Under the pieces are notes generated by a model. The model ran no database searches. It was given only the letters and a program-made list of their open reading frames with translations, and was not told the DNA's origin. Positions 51,209 to 61,200 of a stretch of 64,000 nt of DNA are shown here, piece by piece. The number at the start of each line of letters is the position of its first letter. Positions within the stretch are counted from its first letter, which is position 1. The stretch lies in the NCBI RefSeq assembly GCF_000686665.1, contig NZ_JMLH01000004.1, positions 1 through 64,000 on the forward strand. The letters are read 5' to 3'. This stretch comes from Thomasclavelia saccharogumia DSM 17460 (lineage in GTDB: Bacteria > Bacillota_I > Bacilli_A > Erysipelotrichales > Coprobacillaceae). The translations under genes were made by a program, and so were the position numbers.

Positions 51209-51693
51209 GGGGCTTCTTCTTTCAAATAATCTAGAACTAACATTTTTAAATCTTCTAATTGTTTAGAACATCCAAAAACTGTTCCGTCAACACTGACTAC
51301 TGGGGCAAGCCCACAAGCACCTACACAACGTGTTGCATCAATTGAAAATAAGCCATCTGGACTAGTTGAGTTTACTTCGCATCCCGTCATTTCACAAAGT
51401 AAATCTAGAATAGTTTGGGAACCATTGACATAGCAGGCTGTTCCTAAGCAAACAGAGATAATATGTTTTCCTTTAGGTTCAGTTGTAAATTGTGAATAAA
51501 AGGTTACGACCCCATAAACTTTTGATACTGATACATTGATTGCTGCAGCAATTTTTTCCATTGCTTCAAATGGAATATAGCCAAGTTCATCTTGAACTTC
51601 ATGCAGCATCAATTTCATTGGACCTTTTTTATCTTTATGTTTTTCAACAATTTCGTCAATTTTATCCAAATACTCTTGTTTCAACTTCTTCAT
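51202..51693 (-). CDS. hydC: Hydrogenase NuoE-like [2Fe-2S] subunit
   Basis: First gene of the hydrogenase operon, 163 residues. The thioredoxin-like [2Fe-2S] domain has CLGTACYVNGSQTIL and DATRCVGACGLAPVVSVDG, the C-x4-C...C-x3-C pattern of NuoE/HydC. The N-terminal helical part VYGVVTFYSQFTTEPKGKH is also typical. It carries electrons between HydB and HydA. AAGAGGTG lies before the ATG. Confidence 0.92.
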   Translation of the reverse strand: MKKLKQEYLDKIDEIVEKHKDKKGPMKLMLHEVQDELGYIPFEAMEKIAAAINVSVSKVYGVVTFYSQFTTEPKGKHIISVCLGTACYVNGSQTILDLLCEMTGCEVNSTSPDGLFSIDATRCVGACGLAPVVSVDGTVFGCSKQLEDLKMLVLDYLKEEAPC

Positions 51694-51718
51694 TTTTACA
51701 CCTCTTTCTTTTTATCGT

Positions 51719-51736
51719 ATGTTATAATTATAACAT
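51719..51736. promoter_or_regulatory. 18-bp palindrome over the hydrogenase promoter, Rex-like
   Basis: ATGTTATAATTATAACAT is perfectly self-complementary and contains a -10 hexamer TATAAT reading toward hydC. Its geometry (TGTTA-N8-TAACA over 18 bp) matches the clostridial Rex box TTGTTAA-N4-TTAACAA except at the innermost and outermost positions. Rex is an NADH/NAD+-sensing repressor of fermentative hydrogen and alcohol genes. Assignment to Rex is inference. Confidence 0.6.
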
Positions 51737-51882
51737 GTTTTGAAACCGCTTTAAATAGCATAAATTATAAAAGTCCCATATATTTGACAGTTATAATAAA
51801 TAGACAAAAAAGTATATATTTAGAATAATCAAACACAATTTACTATTTATATGTTAAAATAAATTCATAAGGAGAAAGTAAT

Positions 51883-52815
51883 ATGATGAATTTATTACAT
51901 TTAAAATACGTAATTGAAGTGGCTAAAGCTGGCTCGATAAGTAAAGCTGCCAATAATCTCTATATGAATCAACCGCACTTAAGTAAAACGATCAAAGATT
52001 TAGAAGAAAATATGCAAATAATTATTTTTGAAAGAACTTCTAAAGGAGTTGTTCCAACTAAAAAAGGGGCTGAATTTATTGAACGAGCTAAAAGCATTAT
52101 TATGCAGGTTGATGAAATGGAGGCGATGTATCATAGCTATGATGATAAATCGATTCATTTAGATATATGTGTACCAAGAGCTAGTTATATTGCAAATGCA
52201 TTTACTAATTATTTATCAATGATAAATCTGAAAGATAAAAATATTAAAGTAAATTATCGTGAAACTAATTCTTTTGAAACGATCAAAGAGGTTTATGAAG
52301 GAGATGCGAATATTGGAATTATTCGTTTTTTTGAAGATGAAAAAAATTATTTTATTAATTTATTAAAGACTAAAGAGCTCGAATATGAAGAAATTCATCA
52401 GTTTAACTATCAATTGCTTGTTTCAAATGATAATCCTTTAGCTTATAAAGAAAAAATCAGTTTAAATGATTTAAATAATCAGATTGAAATTACGCACGGG
52501 GATATCTCATTACCTTCACTGCCTTTAGTGGCAGCAAATTGTAATGATAAAACAAGACAGGCTAAAAAACAGATAACTATTTATGAAAGAGGTATTCAGT
52601 TTGAACTGCTTAACCGTCTGCCTCATACATACATGTGGGTTTCACCTATTCCTCAAGAAATTTTGATTCGTTATAATTTAAAAACAAAAATTTGTCAGGA
52701 TAATAGTACTACTTGTTATGATTTCTTGATCAATCGTAAAGGATATCGAATCTCTAAGGAAGACCAGGGATTTATCAATGAGATAAAACATAGTTTTAAT
52801 AGAGATATTATTTAG
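51883..52815 (+). CDS. LysR-family transcriptional regulator
   Basis: LysR-type regulator of 310 residues, divergent from the hydrogenase operon. N-terminal winged helix: LLHLKYVIEVAKAGSISKAANNLYMNQPHLSKTIKDLE (residues 3-40), followed by a linker helix; C-terminal periplasmic-binding-like effector domain from about 90. AAGGAG precedes ATGATG. LysR proteins commonly control the divergent neighbour, so the hydrogenase operon or the following alcohol dehydrogenase are candidate targets. The effector is unknown. Confidence 0.9.
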   Translation: MMNLLHLKYVIEVAKAGSISKAANNLYMNQPHLSKTIKDLEENMQIIIFERTSKGVVPTKKGAEFIERAKSIIMQVDEMEAMYHSYDDKSIHLDICVPRASYIANAFTNYLSMINLKDKNIKVNYRETNSFETIKEVYEGDANIGIIRFFEDEKNYFINLLKTKELEYEEIHQFNYQLLVSNDNPLAYKEKISLNDLNNQIEITHGDISLPSLPLVAANCNDKTRQAKKQITIYERGIQFELLNRLPHTYMWVSPIPQEILIRYNLKTKICQDNSTTCYDFLINRKGYRISKEDQGFINEIKHSFNRDII

Positions 52816-52822
52816 GTATACG

Positions 52823-52852
52823 AAAAAAGGAATAGGGCTATTCCTTTTTTGT
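52823..52852 (+). terminator. Terminator of the LysR gene
   Basis: AAAAAAGGAATA (52823-52834) pairs with TATTCCTTTTTT (52839-52850) over a GGGC loop. Confidence 0.85.
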
Positions 52853-52868
52853 CACTTCGAAGTTAAAT

Positions 52869-52883
52869 TTGTAAGCGCTATAA
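52869..52883 (+). promoter_or_regulatory. cre-like catabolite site overlapping the alcohol dehydrogenase promoter
   Basis: TTGTAAGCGCTATAA matches the cre consensus WTGNAANCGNWNNCW at all specified positions but one. It overlaps the -10 TATAAT (52879-52884), so CcpA binding would block transcription. The -35 (TTCGAA, 52856-52861) is weak. Confidence 0.5.
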
Positions 52884-52906
52884 TCAAATAGTGGAGGTGC
52901 TTATTA

Positions 52907-54124
52907 ATGCAAAGATTTACATTACCTAGAGATTTATATCATGGAAAAGGTTCTTTAGAAGCATTAAAAACTTTTGAAGGTAAAAAAGCGATTGTTTGTG
53001 TAGGCGGTGGAAGTATGAAACGTAATGGTTTTCTAGATCGTGCCGTTGACTATTTAAAAGAAGCAGGGATGGAAGTTAAGTTATTCGAAGGAATTGAACC
53101 AGATCCATCAGTAGAAACAGTGATGAAAGGTGCAGCCGTAATGGAAGAATTTCAGCCTGACTGGATCGTTGCTATGGGTGGAGGTTCTCCGATCGATGCA
53201 GCTAAAGCAATGTGGATCAAATACGAATATCCAGAAATTACTTTTGAAGAAATGTGTAAAGTATTTGGGATTCCTAAATTACGTCAAAAAGCACATTTTT
53301 GTGCAATTCCTTCAACTAGTGGAACTGCTACGGAAGTAACTGCATTTTCAATCATTACAGATTACAATAAAGGGGTAAAATATCCAATTGCCGATTTTGA
53401 AATTACACCTGATGTTGCTATCGTAGATCCTGATTTAGCAGAAACGATGCCAGTTAAATTAGTAGCTCATACAGGTATGGATGCGATGACTCATGCAATT
53501 GAAGCATATGTATCTACTGCAAACTGTAACTATACTGATCCGCTTGCAATTCATGCAATTGAAATGATTCAGGCAAATTTAGTTAAATCTTATAACGGAG
53601 ATATGGCATGTCGTGATGATATGCATGATGCTCAATGTTTAGCGGGACAAGCGTTTTCTAATGCTTTATTAGGAATTGTTCATTCAATGGCACATAAGAC
53701 AGGTGCAGCTTTTGTTGATCAAGGTGGTCATATCATTCATGGGGCTGCTAATGCGATGTATTTACCTAAAGTAATTGCATTTAACGCTAAAGATGAAACA
53801 GCAAAAAAACGTTATGGTGTAATTGCCGATTATATGCATTTAGGTGGAAATAGTGATGATGAAAAAGTAGCATTATTGATTGCATATTTACGCAAGATGA
53901 ATGATGATTTAAATATTCCACATTCAATCAATCACTATGGAGCAGATGGTCTACCTGCTGAGGTAGGGTTTGTACCTGAAGATGTTTTCTTAGCTCGAGT
54001 TGAAAATATTGCCGCTCTAGCAATTGAAGATGCATGTACAGGATCAAATCCAAGAATTCCAACTCAAGAAGAGATGGTAAAATTATTAAAAGCTTGCTAT
54101 TATGATAGCGAAATTGATTTTTAA
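52907..54124 (+). CDS. Iron-containing alcohol dehydrogenase
   Basis: Cytosolic group III Fe-dependent alcohol dehydrogenase, 405 residues. NAD(P)-binding glycine-rich segment MGGGSPIDAAKAM near 90-102; IPSTSGTATEVTAFSIITD near 134-152; iron ligands visible as Asp192 and His196 (HTGMDAMTHAIEAY), His263 (VHSMAHKTG) and His278 (HIIHGAANA). It reduces aldehydes to alcohols in fermentation; butanol, ethanol or 1,3-propanediol types cannot be separated by eye. GGAGGTG precedes the start. Position beside the hydrogenase operon suggests it is a second sink for NADH. Confidence 0.92.
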   Translation: MQRFTLPRDLYHGKGSLEALKTFEGKKAIVCVGGGSMKRNGFLDRAVDYLKEAGMEVKLFEGIEPDPSVETVMKGAAVMEEFQPDWIVAMGGGSPIDAAKAMWIKYEYPEITFEEMCKVFGIPKLRQKAHFCAIPSTSGTATEVTAFSIITDYNKGVKYPIADFEITPDVAIVDPDLAETMPVKLVAHTGMDAMTHAIEAYVSTANCNYTDPLAIHAIEMIQANLVKSYNGDMACRDDMHDAQCLAGQAFSNALLGIVHSMAHKTGAAFVDQGGHIIHGAANAMYLPKVIAFNAKDETAKKRYGVIADYMHLGGNSDDEKVALLIAYLRKMNDDLNIPHSINHYGADGLPAEVGFVPEDVFLARVENIAALAIEDACTGSNPRIPTQEEMVKLLKACYYDSEIDF

Positions 54125-54136
54125 ATTTTAAAAACT

Positions 54137-54169
54137 AGACAAGGAGGCAAGGGACCTTGTCTTTTTTTT
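54137..54169 (+). terminator. Terminator of the alcohol dehydrogenase gene
   Basis: AGACAAGG (54137-54144) pairs with CCTTGTCT (54155-54162), followed by seven T. Confidence 0.88.
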
Positions 54170-54207
54170 ATCTTATGTTAAAATGCTTTTGATAGGGAGG
54201 TAAGGAA

Positions 54208-54735
54208 ATGAGTTTATATATCACAAGACATGGGGAAACTGATTATAATGTTAAAAATTTAGTTTGCGGTATCAGTGATGCTAGATTGACTGAAAAAGGA
54301 ATTGAACAAGCTAAAAAGCTAGCGGTGTCGTTACAGTCAGTAAATTATCGCTATCTCTACGTTTCACCGTTACAAAGGGCAGTTGACACAGCAAATTTAG
54401 CTAATGTTCGACAATTAGAAATGATCGTTGAACCGCGTATCATTGAAATTAATTTTGGAAAATATGAAGGAATACATCGTAAAGATGAAGGTTTTTTAAA
54501 TAATAAACATAATTTAGCGTTTCGTTATCCAGGTGGTGAATCATTTATTGAATTGTGTAAACGAGTCTATGAATTTCTTGATGAAATAAAAAATCAGGCA
54601 GTTGATAATGATGTTTTATTAGTTTGTCATGGTGCAGTTTGTCGGGCTGTTCATAGTTATTTTAATGATATGACCAATGATGATATTTTTAATTATCAAA
54701 CTGATAATTGTGAATTATTGAAGTATGATTATTAA
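54208..54735 (+). CDS. Histidine phosphatase family protein
   Basis: Phosphoglycerate-mutase-like phosphatase of 175 residues. The phospho-acceptor motif is ITRHGETDYN (His8), with YVSPLQRAVDTA, IIEINFGKYEGIH (acid) and VLLVCHGAVCRAV (second His). Cytosolic, no extra domain; CobC/YhfR-like phosphatases of this size act on small phosphate esters. Substrate not deducible. GGGAGG lies upstream; a terminator follows. Confidence 0.9.
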   Translation: MSLYITRHGETDYNVKNLVCGISDARLTEKGIEQAKKLAVSLQSVNYRYLYVSPLQRAVDTANLANVRQLEMIVEPRIIEINFGKYEGIHRKDEGFLNNKHNLAFRYPGGESFIELCKRVYEFLDEIKNQAVDNDVLLVCHGAVCRAVHSYFNDMTNDDIFNYQTDNCELLKYDY

Positions 54736-54786
54736 TTGAATATTTTGAAATATGATTAGAAAGAATTTGTTGAAGAATAGAAATAA

Positions 54787-54822
54787 GGAAGTGTTGGATA
54801 ATAAATCAACGCTTCTTTTTTT
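54787..54822 (+). terminator. Terminator of the histidine phosphatase gene
   Basis: GAAGTGTTG (54788-54796) pairs with CAACGCTTC (54807-54815, one G-U pair), then seven T. Confidence 0.8.
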
Positions 54823-54840
54823 ATCGTAAATATAAAAAAA

Positions 54841-54879
54841 TCTGTTACAAGATACGTGAAATCTGTTACAAGATACGTG
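54841..54879. repeat. Two 18-bp direct repeats with 21-bp period
   Basis: TCTGTTACAAGATACGTG occurs at 54841-54858 and 54862-54879, separated by AAA. A 21-bp period is two helical turns, so both copies face the same side of DNA. They lie upstream of the polysaccharide lyase gene and look like a regulator's tandem sites. A related dyad TTTGTAA-N7-TTACAAA follows at 54942-54962. Confidence 0.65.
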
Positions 54880-55212
54880 TTTTATCATGATGGCTAAAAG
54901 TTAAAAAATGTTGTTATTAACGATAAAAACTTGTTGTAATTTTTGTAAAAAAAAGTTACAAATATTCTAACTTTATAGTAAAAAAGAGGTTATGATAAAA
55001 TATTTTATATAAATAGTTTTGAAAGGAGGATAGGTCTAAAAGGATAAGATTTATTATTGTTACTATGTTTAAATAATGAGCTATTAAATAAATTTGTAAA
55101 TGAAAAAAGTTAAACGTAGTAATATTGGATGATTAAAAAATTAAGGATTTATTGTGGGAATGGGATGTTAATAAATAATATGGTATTAAAAAAGAAGGGA
55201 AGTGGAGAAATA
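54880..55212 (+). other. Long leader of the polysaccharide lyase gene
   Basis: No gene. It holds the TTTGTAA/TTACAAA dyad (54942-54962), a candidate -10 region near 54995-55010, and an orphan ribosome-site-like AAAGGAGG at 55022-55029 with no good frame after it. A frame continuous with the lyase opens at ATG 55129, but the ribosome site GGAGA and signal peptide favour ATG 55213. I see no RAT or terminator here, unlike the hexosaminidase leader. Confidence 0.45.
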
Positions 55213-58200
55213 ATGCAGCACATTAAAAAAATATTTATTATGATCGTTAGTGCTTTTTTATTAATGACATCGATTACGAGCGGTATTGTAACGATTAAAG
55301 CACAAGATGATGTTGATCAATATGCGCTTATGCGTGAAAAATTTCACGATATGGCGGTTGGCGGCAGCTATGATATTAATGATCCAGATGTAAAACCGAT
55401 GTTACAGTCTATTAATGATACAGCACAGTTGTATTGGGATAATATGAATAAAAATCCTATCTCTAATGCAATAAAAGGAAATTATATGAATGCTGAGGAT
55501 ACGGCTTTGGATCCTAATTTAGATCCATCGAATGATTATATTTTTCCTGAGTATCCGCTAGGTAAACGCCGTAGTGGCAGCAATGCGTATATTAATGCAA
55601 ATTCAATTCAATTTACATATCAATATCTTAGAGCTATGGCTTTAGCATATGAGACCAAAGGCTGTGCATTATATAAAAATGAAGATATGTTTGAAAGCAT
55701 TAAAATGGCATTAGAATTCATGAATGAATATCATTATAATCAAGAATTCAAACAAGGCAGTAAAACAGTCCCTTATGGTAACTGGTTTTCTTGGCGTTTA
55801 GGAGCTCCGGTTTATTTAGGAGAAACATTACTTCTTTTATATGATGATTTGGATAAAGAGACGATTGATAAATACGCTGCAACAATGGCGGAATTTGTTA
55901 ACTGGACATCTTTTACAGGAGCAAATTCAACATGGAATGAACGTGTGAGTATGTATACTGGTTTATTAACAGAAGATTCATCATATATGAGTCATATTCA
56001 ATCAGTAATGCCAACGGTATTAAAATATACAGAGCAGGGTGATGGATCTTTCCCTGACGGTTACTATGAAGATGGAACATTTATTCAGCATACAACTTTT
56101 CCTTATAATGGTGGATATGGATTGATGTGTCTAACAGATACAGCATATTTAATATACATGCTTTCAGGAACAGATTGGGATCTAGGAGAAGATAGTGCGA
56201 ATATTGTATATGACTGGGTCTTAGATTCATATGAACCAATGGTTTATAATGGTTTAAGTATGGATGCTTTTCGTGGTAGAGAAATTACAAGAACTGATAC
56301 TACGCAGCCTCGTGGGGCATTGATCATTGCAAATGCGATGTTAATGTTATGTCAAAATGCGCCAGAAAATATTCAAAATCAATTTAAAGGCTGTATCAAA
56401 CAGTGGTTTGGCAATGAATTTATGATTGAACAAATGAATGCTAGTGCTGATACCCCTTGGTATAAATTCCCATTAGATACAGTAGTTAAAGTAAATAACA
56501 TTTTAGATGATAATAATATCATACCAATAAGTTTTGATGGAACGACTTATCAAATGAATAATGGTGCTCGGACGATCCATTGGTCAAAAGAGGGCTGGGC
56601 TTATACGATTGCCATGGCTTCACCAACTATTAAAACTTATGAAGGTGGCGATTCTAATAATAAAGGATGGTATATTGGAAATGGTGCTACTTACTTATAT
56701 ACAAATGATCTAGAACGGAGTGAAGGAGTCGAAAAGGCAACCAAAGACTGGTATCGCATTCCTGGAGCAACTTCAGTATATGGCAGAAATCAAGGATCAC
56801 AATATAATCTCAATGCCTTTGCTGGTGGTGTAAGTGATGGTGTATATGGTGTATCAGGAATGGATCTAGCTATGACAACGCATAATTTAAAAGCTAAAAA
56901 GTCATGGTTTATGTTTGATGATGAAGTTGTTGCTTTAGGAAGCAATATTAGTGGACAATATGATGTAGAAACAACACTTGAAAATTATAAAATTGATGAT
57001 AACAATAGAACATATTATGTAGATGGTAATGAGCAGACAATGAGCATGGATGGTATAGAAACTGCTTATAGTAATGTAAAAACATTTAATATGCAAGGGA
57101 ATGTTGAAGATTCTGAAATCGGATTTTATTTCCCTAATAGTTTAGACATCAATGTAAAAAGTGAAACTAGATCAGGAACATGGTCATCTTTAGGAGAATA
57201 TAATCGCGATACGACGACATATAATGCCGATTATTTTACTGTTTGGACAGATCATAGTGAAAATGGAAATGGCGCTGCTGATGGATCATATGCATATGTA
57301 TTATTACCAGGAAAGTCAGTCAGTGAAACAGCTGCATATGCTTCAAATAGTGATATTGAAATTATTCGTCAAGATGATAAAGTGCATGCAGTATATGAAA
57401 AGAGTTTAGGAACATTAGGTGTTAATTTTTGGCAGGATGGATATAATTCAGTTGATTTAGGTGATGTTAAAAATTATGTAACAAGTGATAGTGCGGCCTC
57501 AGTTATGATCAATGATACTGATAATGGTTTGAATGTTTCTGTTACCGATACGACTCAACAAAATAGTGATTATATAACTTTAGAAATTAATCGTGAGGTA
57601 CAGGGAGTAGTTAGTGCTGATGAAGGCATTGAAGTTATCCAAATGGCACCAACGACGATTATTAAAGTTAATGTTAAAAATGCAGATGGTAAATGTTTCC
57701 AGGTTGCCTTTTCACATGATGATGTGGATTTAAAACCGACTTCGATTACTGATGTTTATATGGATGATGATGCTTTAGTAGTAGCTGTAAATCGTGAAAT
57801 AAATGCTAAAAGCTATTTGATTCACTATGGTAATGAAAGTGGTAAATATCCAAATGTTTTAGAAACTGATGATTTAACAACACGGATCTATGGATTAACA
57901 CCAGGTGCTACTTATTATTTGAATGTTCAAGCTAAAAATGGTGAAAATATTAGTGAATTCGGAAGCGAAGTTTCTTTTACGACAACTGCTACAACTTCAT
58001 TTTTTGATGAATTTGAAACAATGGATAAGATGTTGAGTCATACATCAAATTGGGATTTTGATTCGGCAAATGCGGGACAAAATGGGCAGGCAAATAATTT
58101 TGAAAGTGATACTACTCGAATCAAACGTATTGGTTCAGATAGAAATAGTGTTGAGTCGATCGTTTATATGCTGCCAGGACTTCAAGATTTTACTTTAGAA

Positions 58201-61200
58201 GTATATGGTTATGATAATTCGATCGGAACGATCAACATGTATACATCACAGGATGGTAATACGTGGCAAGAACAAGCTTATCGTACTTCGCCAGCTGTCA
58301 ATACTAAAAATGGCTGGTTTAAACAAAATTTATCGACACCAGAGAGTGGAATTAATGAAGATGCTAATTATCTTAAAATTGAGGTTTGTAATCATCCAAC
58401 TAAAGTATGGGCACCACAATTTACTAGGTTTGATGCTACGATGAAAAATGCTAGTGATCTTAAACTATTAAAAGATTCAATGCAAAATGACAGTAAAATA
58501 TATTTAACTAGTGATGTTGATTTTACAACTTATTTAGATGACGATGTAGTAAAGGCTATCAGTGATGATGCTGAATTGTTATATAGTTATACAAATATTA
58601 AAGATGGGACGATCACAGCTTACGTTAAGGACGGTGGCAATGTTGATATTTCGATATCAAATAATGGTATCGATTATACCTCATTAACTGTTGCAAAAGA
58701 GGCAGTAGATACTAATGATGGTTATACAAAAATAAATATTACTATTCCAGAATTAGCAGAAAATATTGATTATTTAAAAATAACAGCATCAAAAGATAGT
58801 ATGATTTCAGATGTTACTTTGAGTTATGTGCCTGAAAATGCTGATGTCCAGCAAATTCGATTCGTTGATAAAAGTATCGATGGAGTTATTGATTATGATG
58901 TAGTTCCAGCAGTTAAAACAGCACCAATGAATGCCCAAAGTACGCTTATTTATAATTCAAATAATGATAGTGTTGTTACATTTAAAAATGGTACATTACA
59001 GTTTATGAAACAAGGTAGTGCTACAGTTGAGCTGCAAGTCAAGGGAACTGATGTATCAGCTGTTTTACCAGTTACAGTATATAAAGATATGGCTTTAAAA
59101 AAGGCAGTAACAGCAAGTTCTTCAACAGCTGGTTATGCAGTTACTAATGCTGTTGATGGTGATATGGATATTACAAGATGGCAATCTAATTCGCAAGGGA
59201 AAGAATGGATCCAGGTAGATTTAAAAAAAGAAACATCTTTTGATGCAATTGATCTTAAATGGTATGCAAATGGTGAAAGTTATGATATTTTGGTTTCTAA
59301 TGATGGAACAAATTGGAAAAATATTAAATCAGAAACAGAAGCTAAATATGGTCAGTACGTTCGTTATGATTTTGATGAATCAGAAACAGCACGTTATGTA
59401 AAGATTCAAGGTGTAAGCGAATCACAATATTCATTATTTGCTTTTAGAGTTCTACAAAGAACTGGAAGTGAAAATGATGTTGAATTAGAACCATGGAATC
59501 TAGCGCTTAATAAACCGGCCTATAGTAGCGGTTTACATCCAAGCGATGGAACTGGAAAAGCTGAAAAATATGCTGTAGATGGAAGTACTGCAACCCGCTG
59601 GGCTTCAAGAAGAACAAATGATGAATGGTTTTATGTAGATTTAGAATCAGATTGTATTATTCAAGCAGTCAATATATTATGGGAAGTTGCTTCAGCAAAA
59701 GAGTTTAAATTACAAATATCTGAGGATGGTGAAACTTGGATCGACATGGCCCATATTAGCAATAATAGTGTGCAAAATGATTGGACAAAACATGTATTTT
59801 CTCAAGATTATGTTGGTAGATATGTCCGGATGCAGGGGATTTTAGCTAATACCGGATATGGATATTCTATTTATGAATTCCAGGTAATGGGAACAACAGT
59901 TGATGATCCTAGTGTTCAAGATATCAATAATATCTCATTTGTAGATAATAAAATGAGCATGTTGAAGGGACAAACAACGACCCTTGTAATTACAACTGAT
60001 CCTGAAAATGTAACGGCTTCTAGTATTGCTTGGGAATCATCAGATCCAAGCTTAGTATCTGTCAACAATAATGGTAAGATTACGATCAAAGGTGAATCAG
60101 GAAAGGCAATAATAACGGCATATTCGATTAAAGATCCGACTGTTAAAGCTGAATGTACGATCAATATTACACCTAGTGCCGGAAAAGTAATTAAAGTTGA
60201 AGGTTTATCTTTATTGAATACGGTCAATACATTATTTTTAGGAGATATTCATCAATTAAGTGCAAATATTACGCCAGAAAATGCAACACATCAATATATT
60301 ATCTGGTCAAGCAGTGATGAATCAGTTATTAAAATAGATGCTGATGGAAAATTAAGTGCTGTTGGAATGGGAATAGCTACAATTAGTGCTAAGACAACAG
60401 CAGGAGTAAATGTTGAAATAACGATTACAGTTAAAGAAGCTCAAGTTGATAAAGATTCATTACAAGAAATTTATGATAAAAATAAAGATAAAGTAAGTGA
60501 AACTTATACTCCTGCAAGCTGGCAAGGATTCAGTGAAGCAATGGAACAGGCAAAAAATGTTTTAGAAAACGAAAGTGTTAGTCAAGAAGAAGTTGATCAA
60601 GTTTTAGCTGATTTGATGACTGCTGTTGAAGAATTGGTGAAAAAAGCTGATAAACGCGGATTAGAAATAGCTGTTGAAGCAGCTGATGAAATTACAGATA
60701 AAGATTTAGAAGCAGTAGTTCCTGCTGTAGTAAATGAATTTAAAGCAGCTTTACAAGAAGCTAAAGCAATCTTAGAAGATGAAAATGTTAGTCAAGAAAC
60801 AGTAAGTGCATCATTTGATCGCTTAGCAACAGCAATTCAAATGTTGGATTTTATTAAAGGCGATAAAGCATTATTAGAGATTTTAGTAGTTGAGGCAGCT
60901 AAATTAGATAGTAGTGATTATACTGATGAATCATGGGCTGTTGTAGCTGATGCGCTAGCTAAAGCTAATGAAGTACTTGCTGATGAAAATGCATTGCAAG
61001 ATGAAGTAGATGCAGCAAAAAATGCTTTACAAAATGCTATAACAAGATTAGTGGAAAAAGTAGATAAGACATTATTAGAAGCTTTCTACAATAAAGTAAA
61101 AGATAGTGAAGAAAGTAAATATTTAGCATCATCATGGTCAGGATTCAAAGAAGCTTTAAATAGTGCTAAAAATGTATTAGAAAATGATGAAGCAACTCAA

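Noticed and set aside
51784-51818. TTGACA as a -35 for the LysR gene
   Set aside because: The nearest TATATA is 23 bp away, too far for a sigma-A promoter.
55020-55120. RAT-like GTTACT segment in the polysaccharide lyase leader
   Set aside because: The second conserved part (AGGC..ACCT) and an overlapping terminator are absent, so it does not match the hexosaminidase leader.
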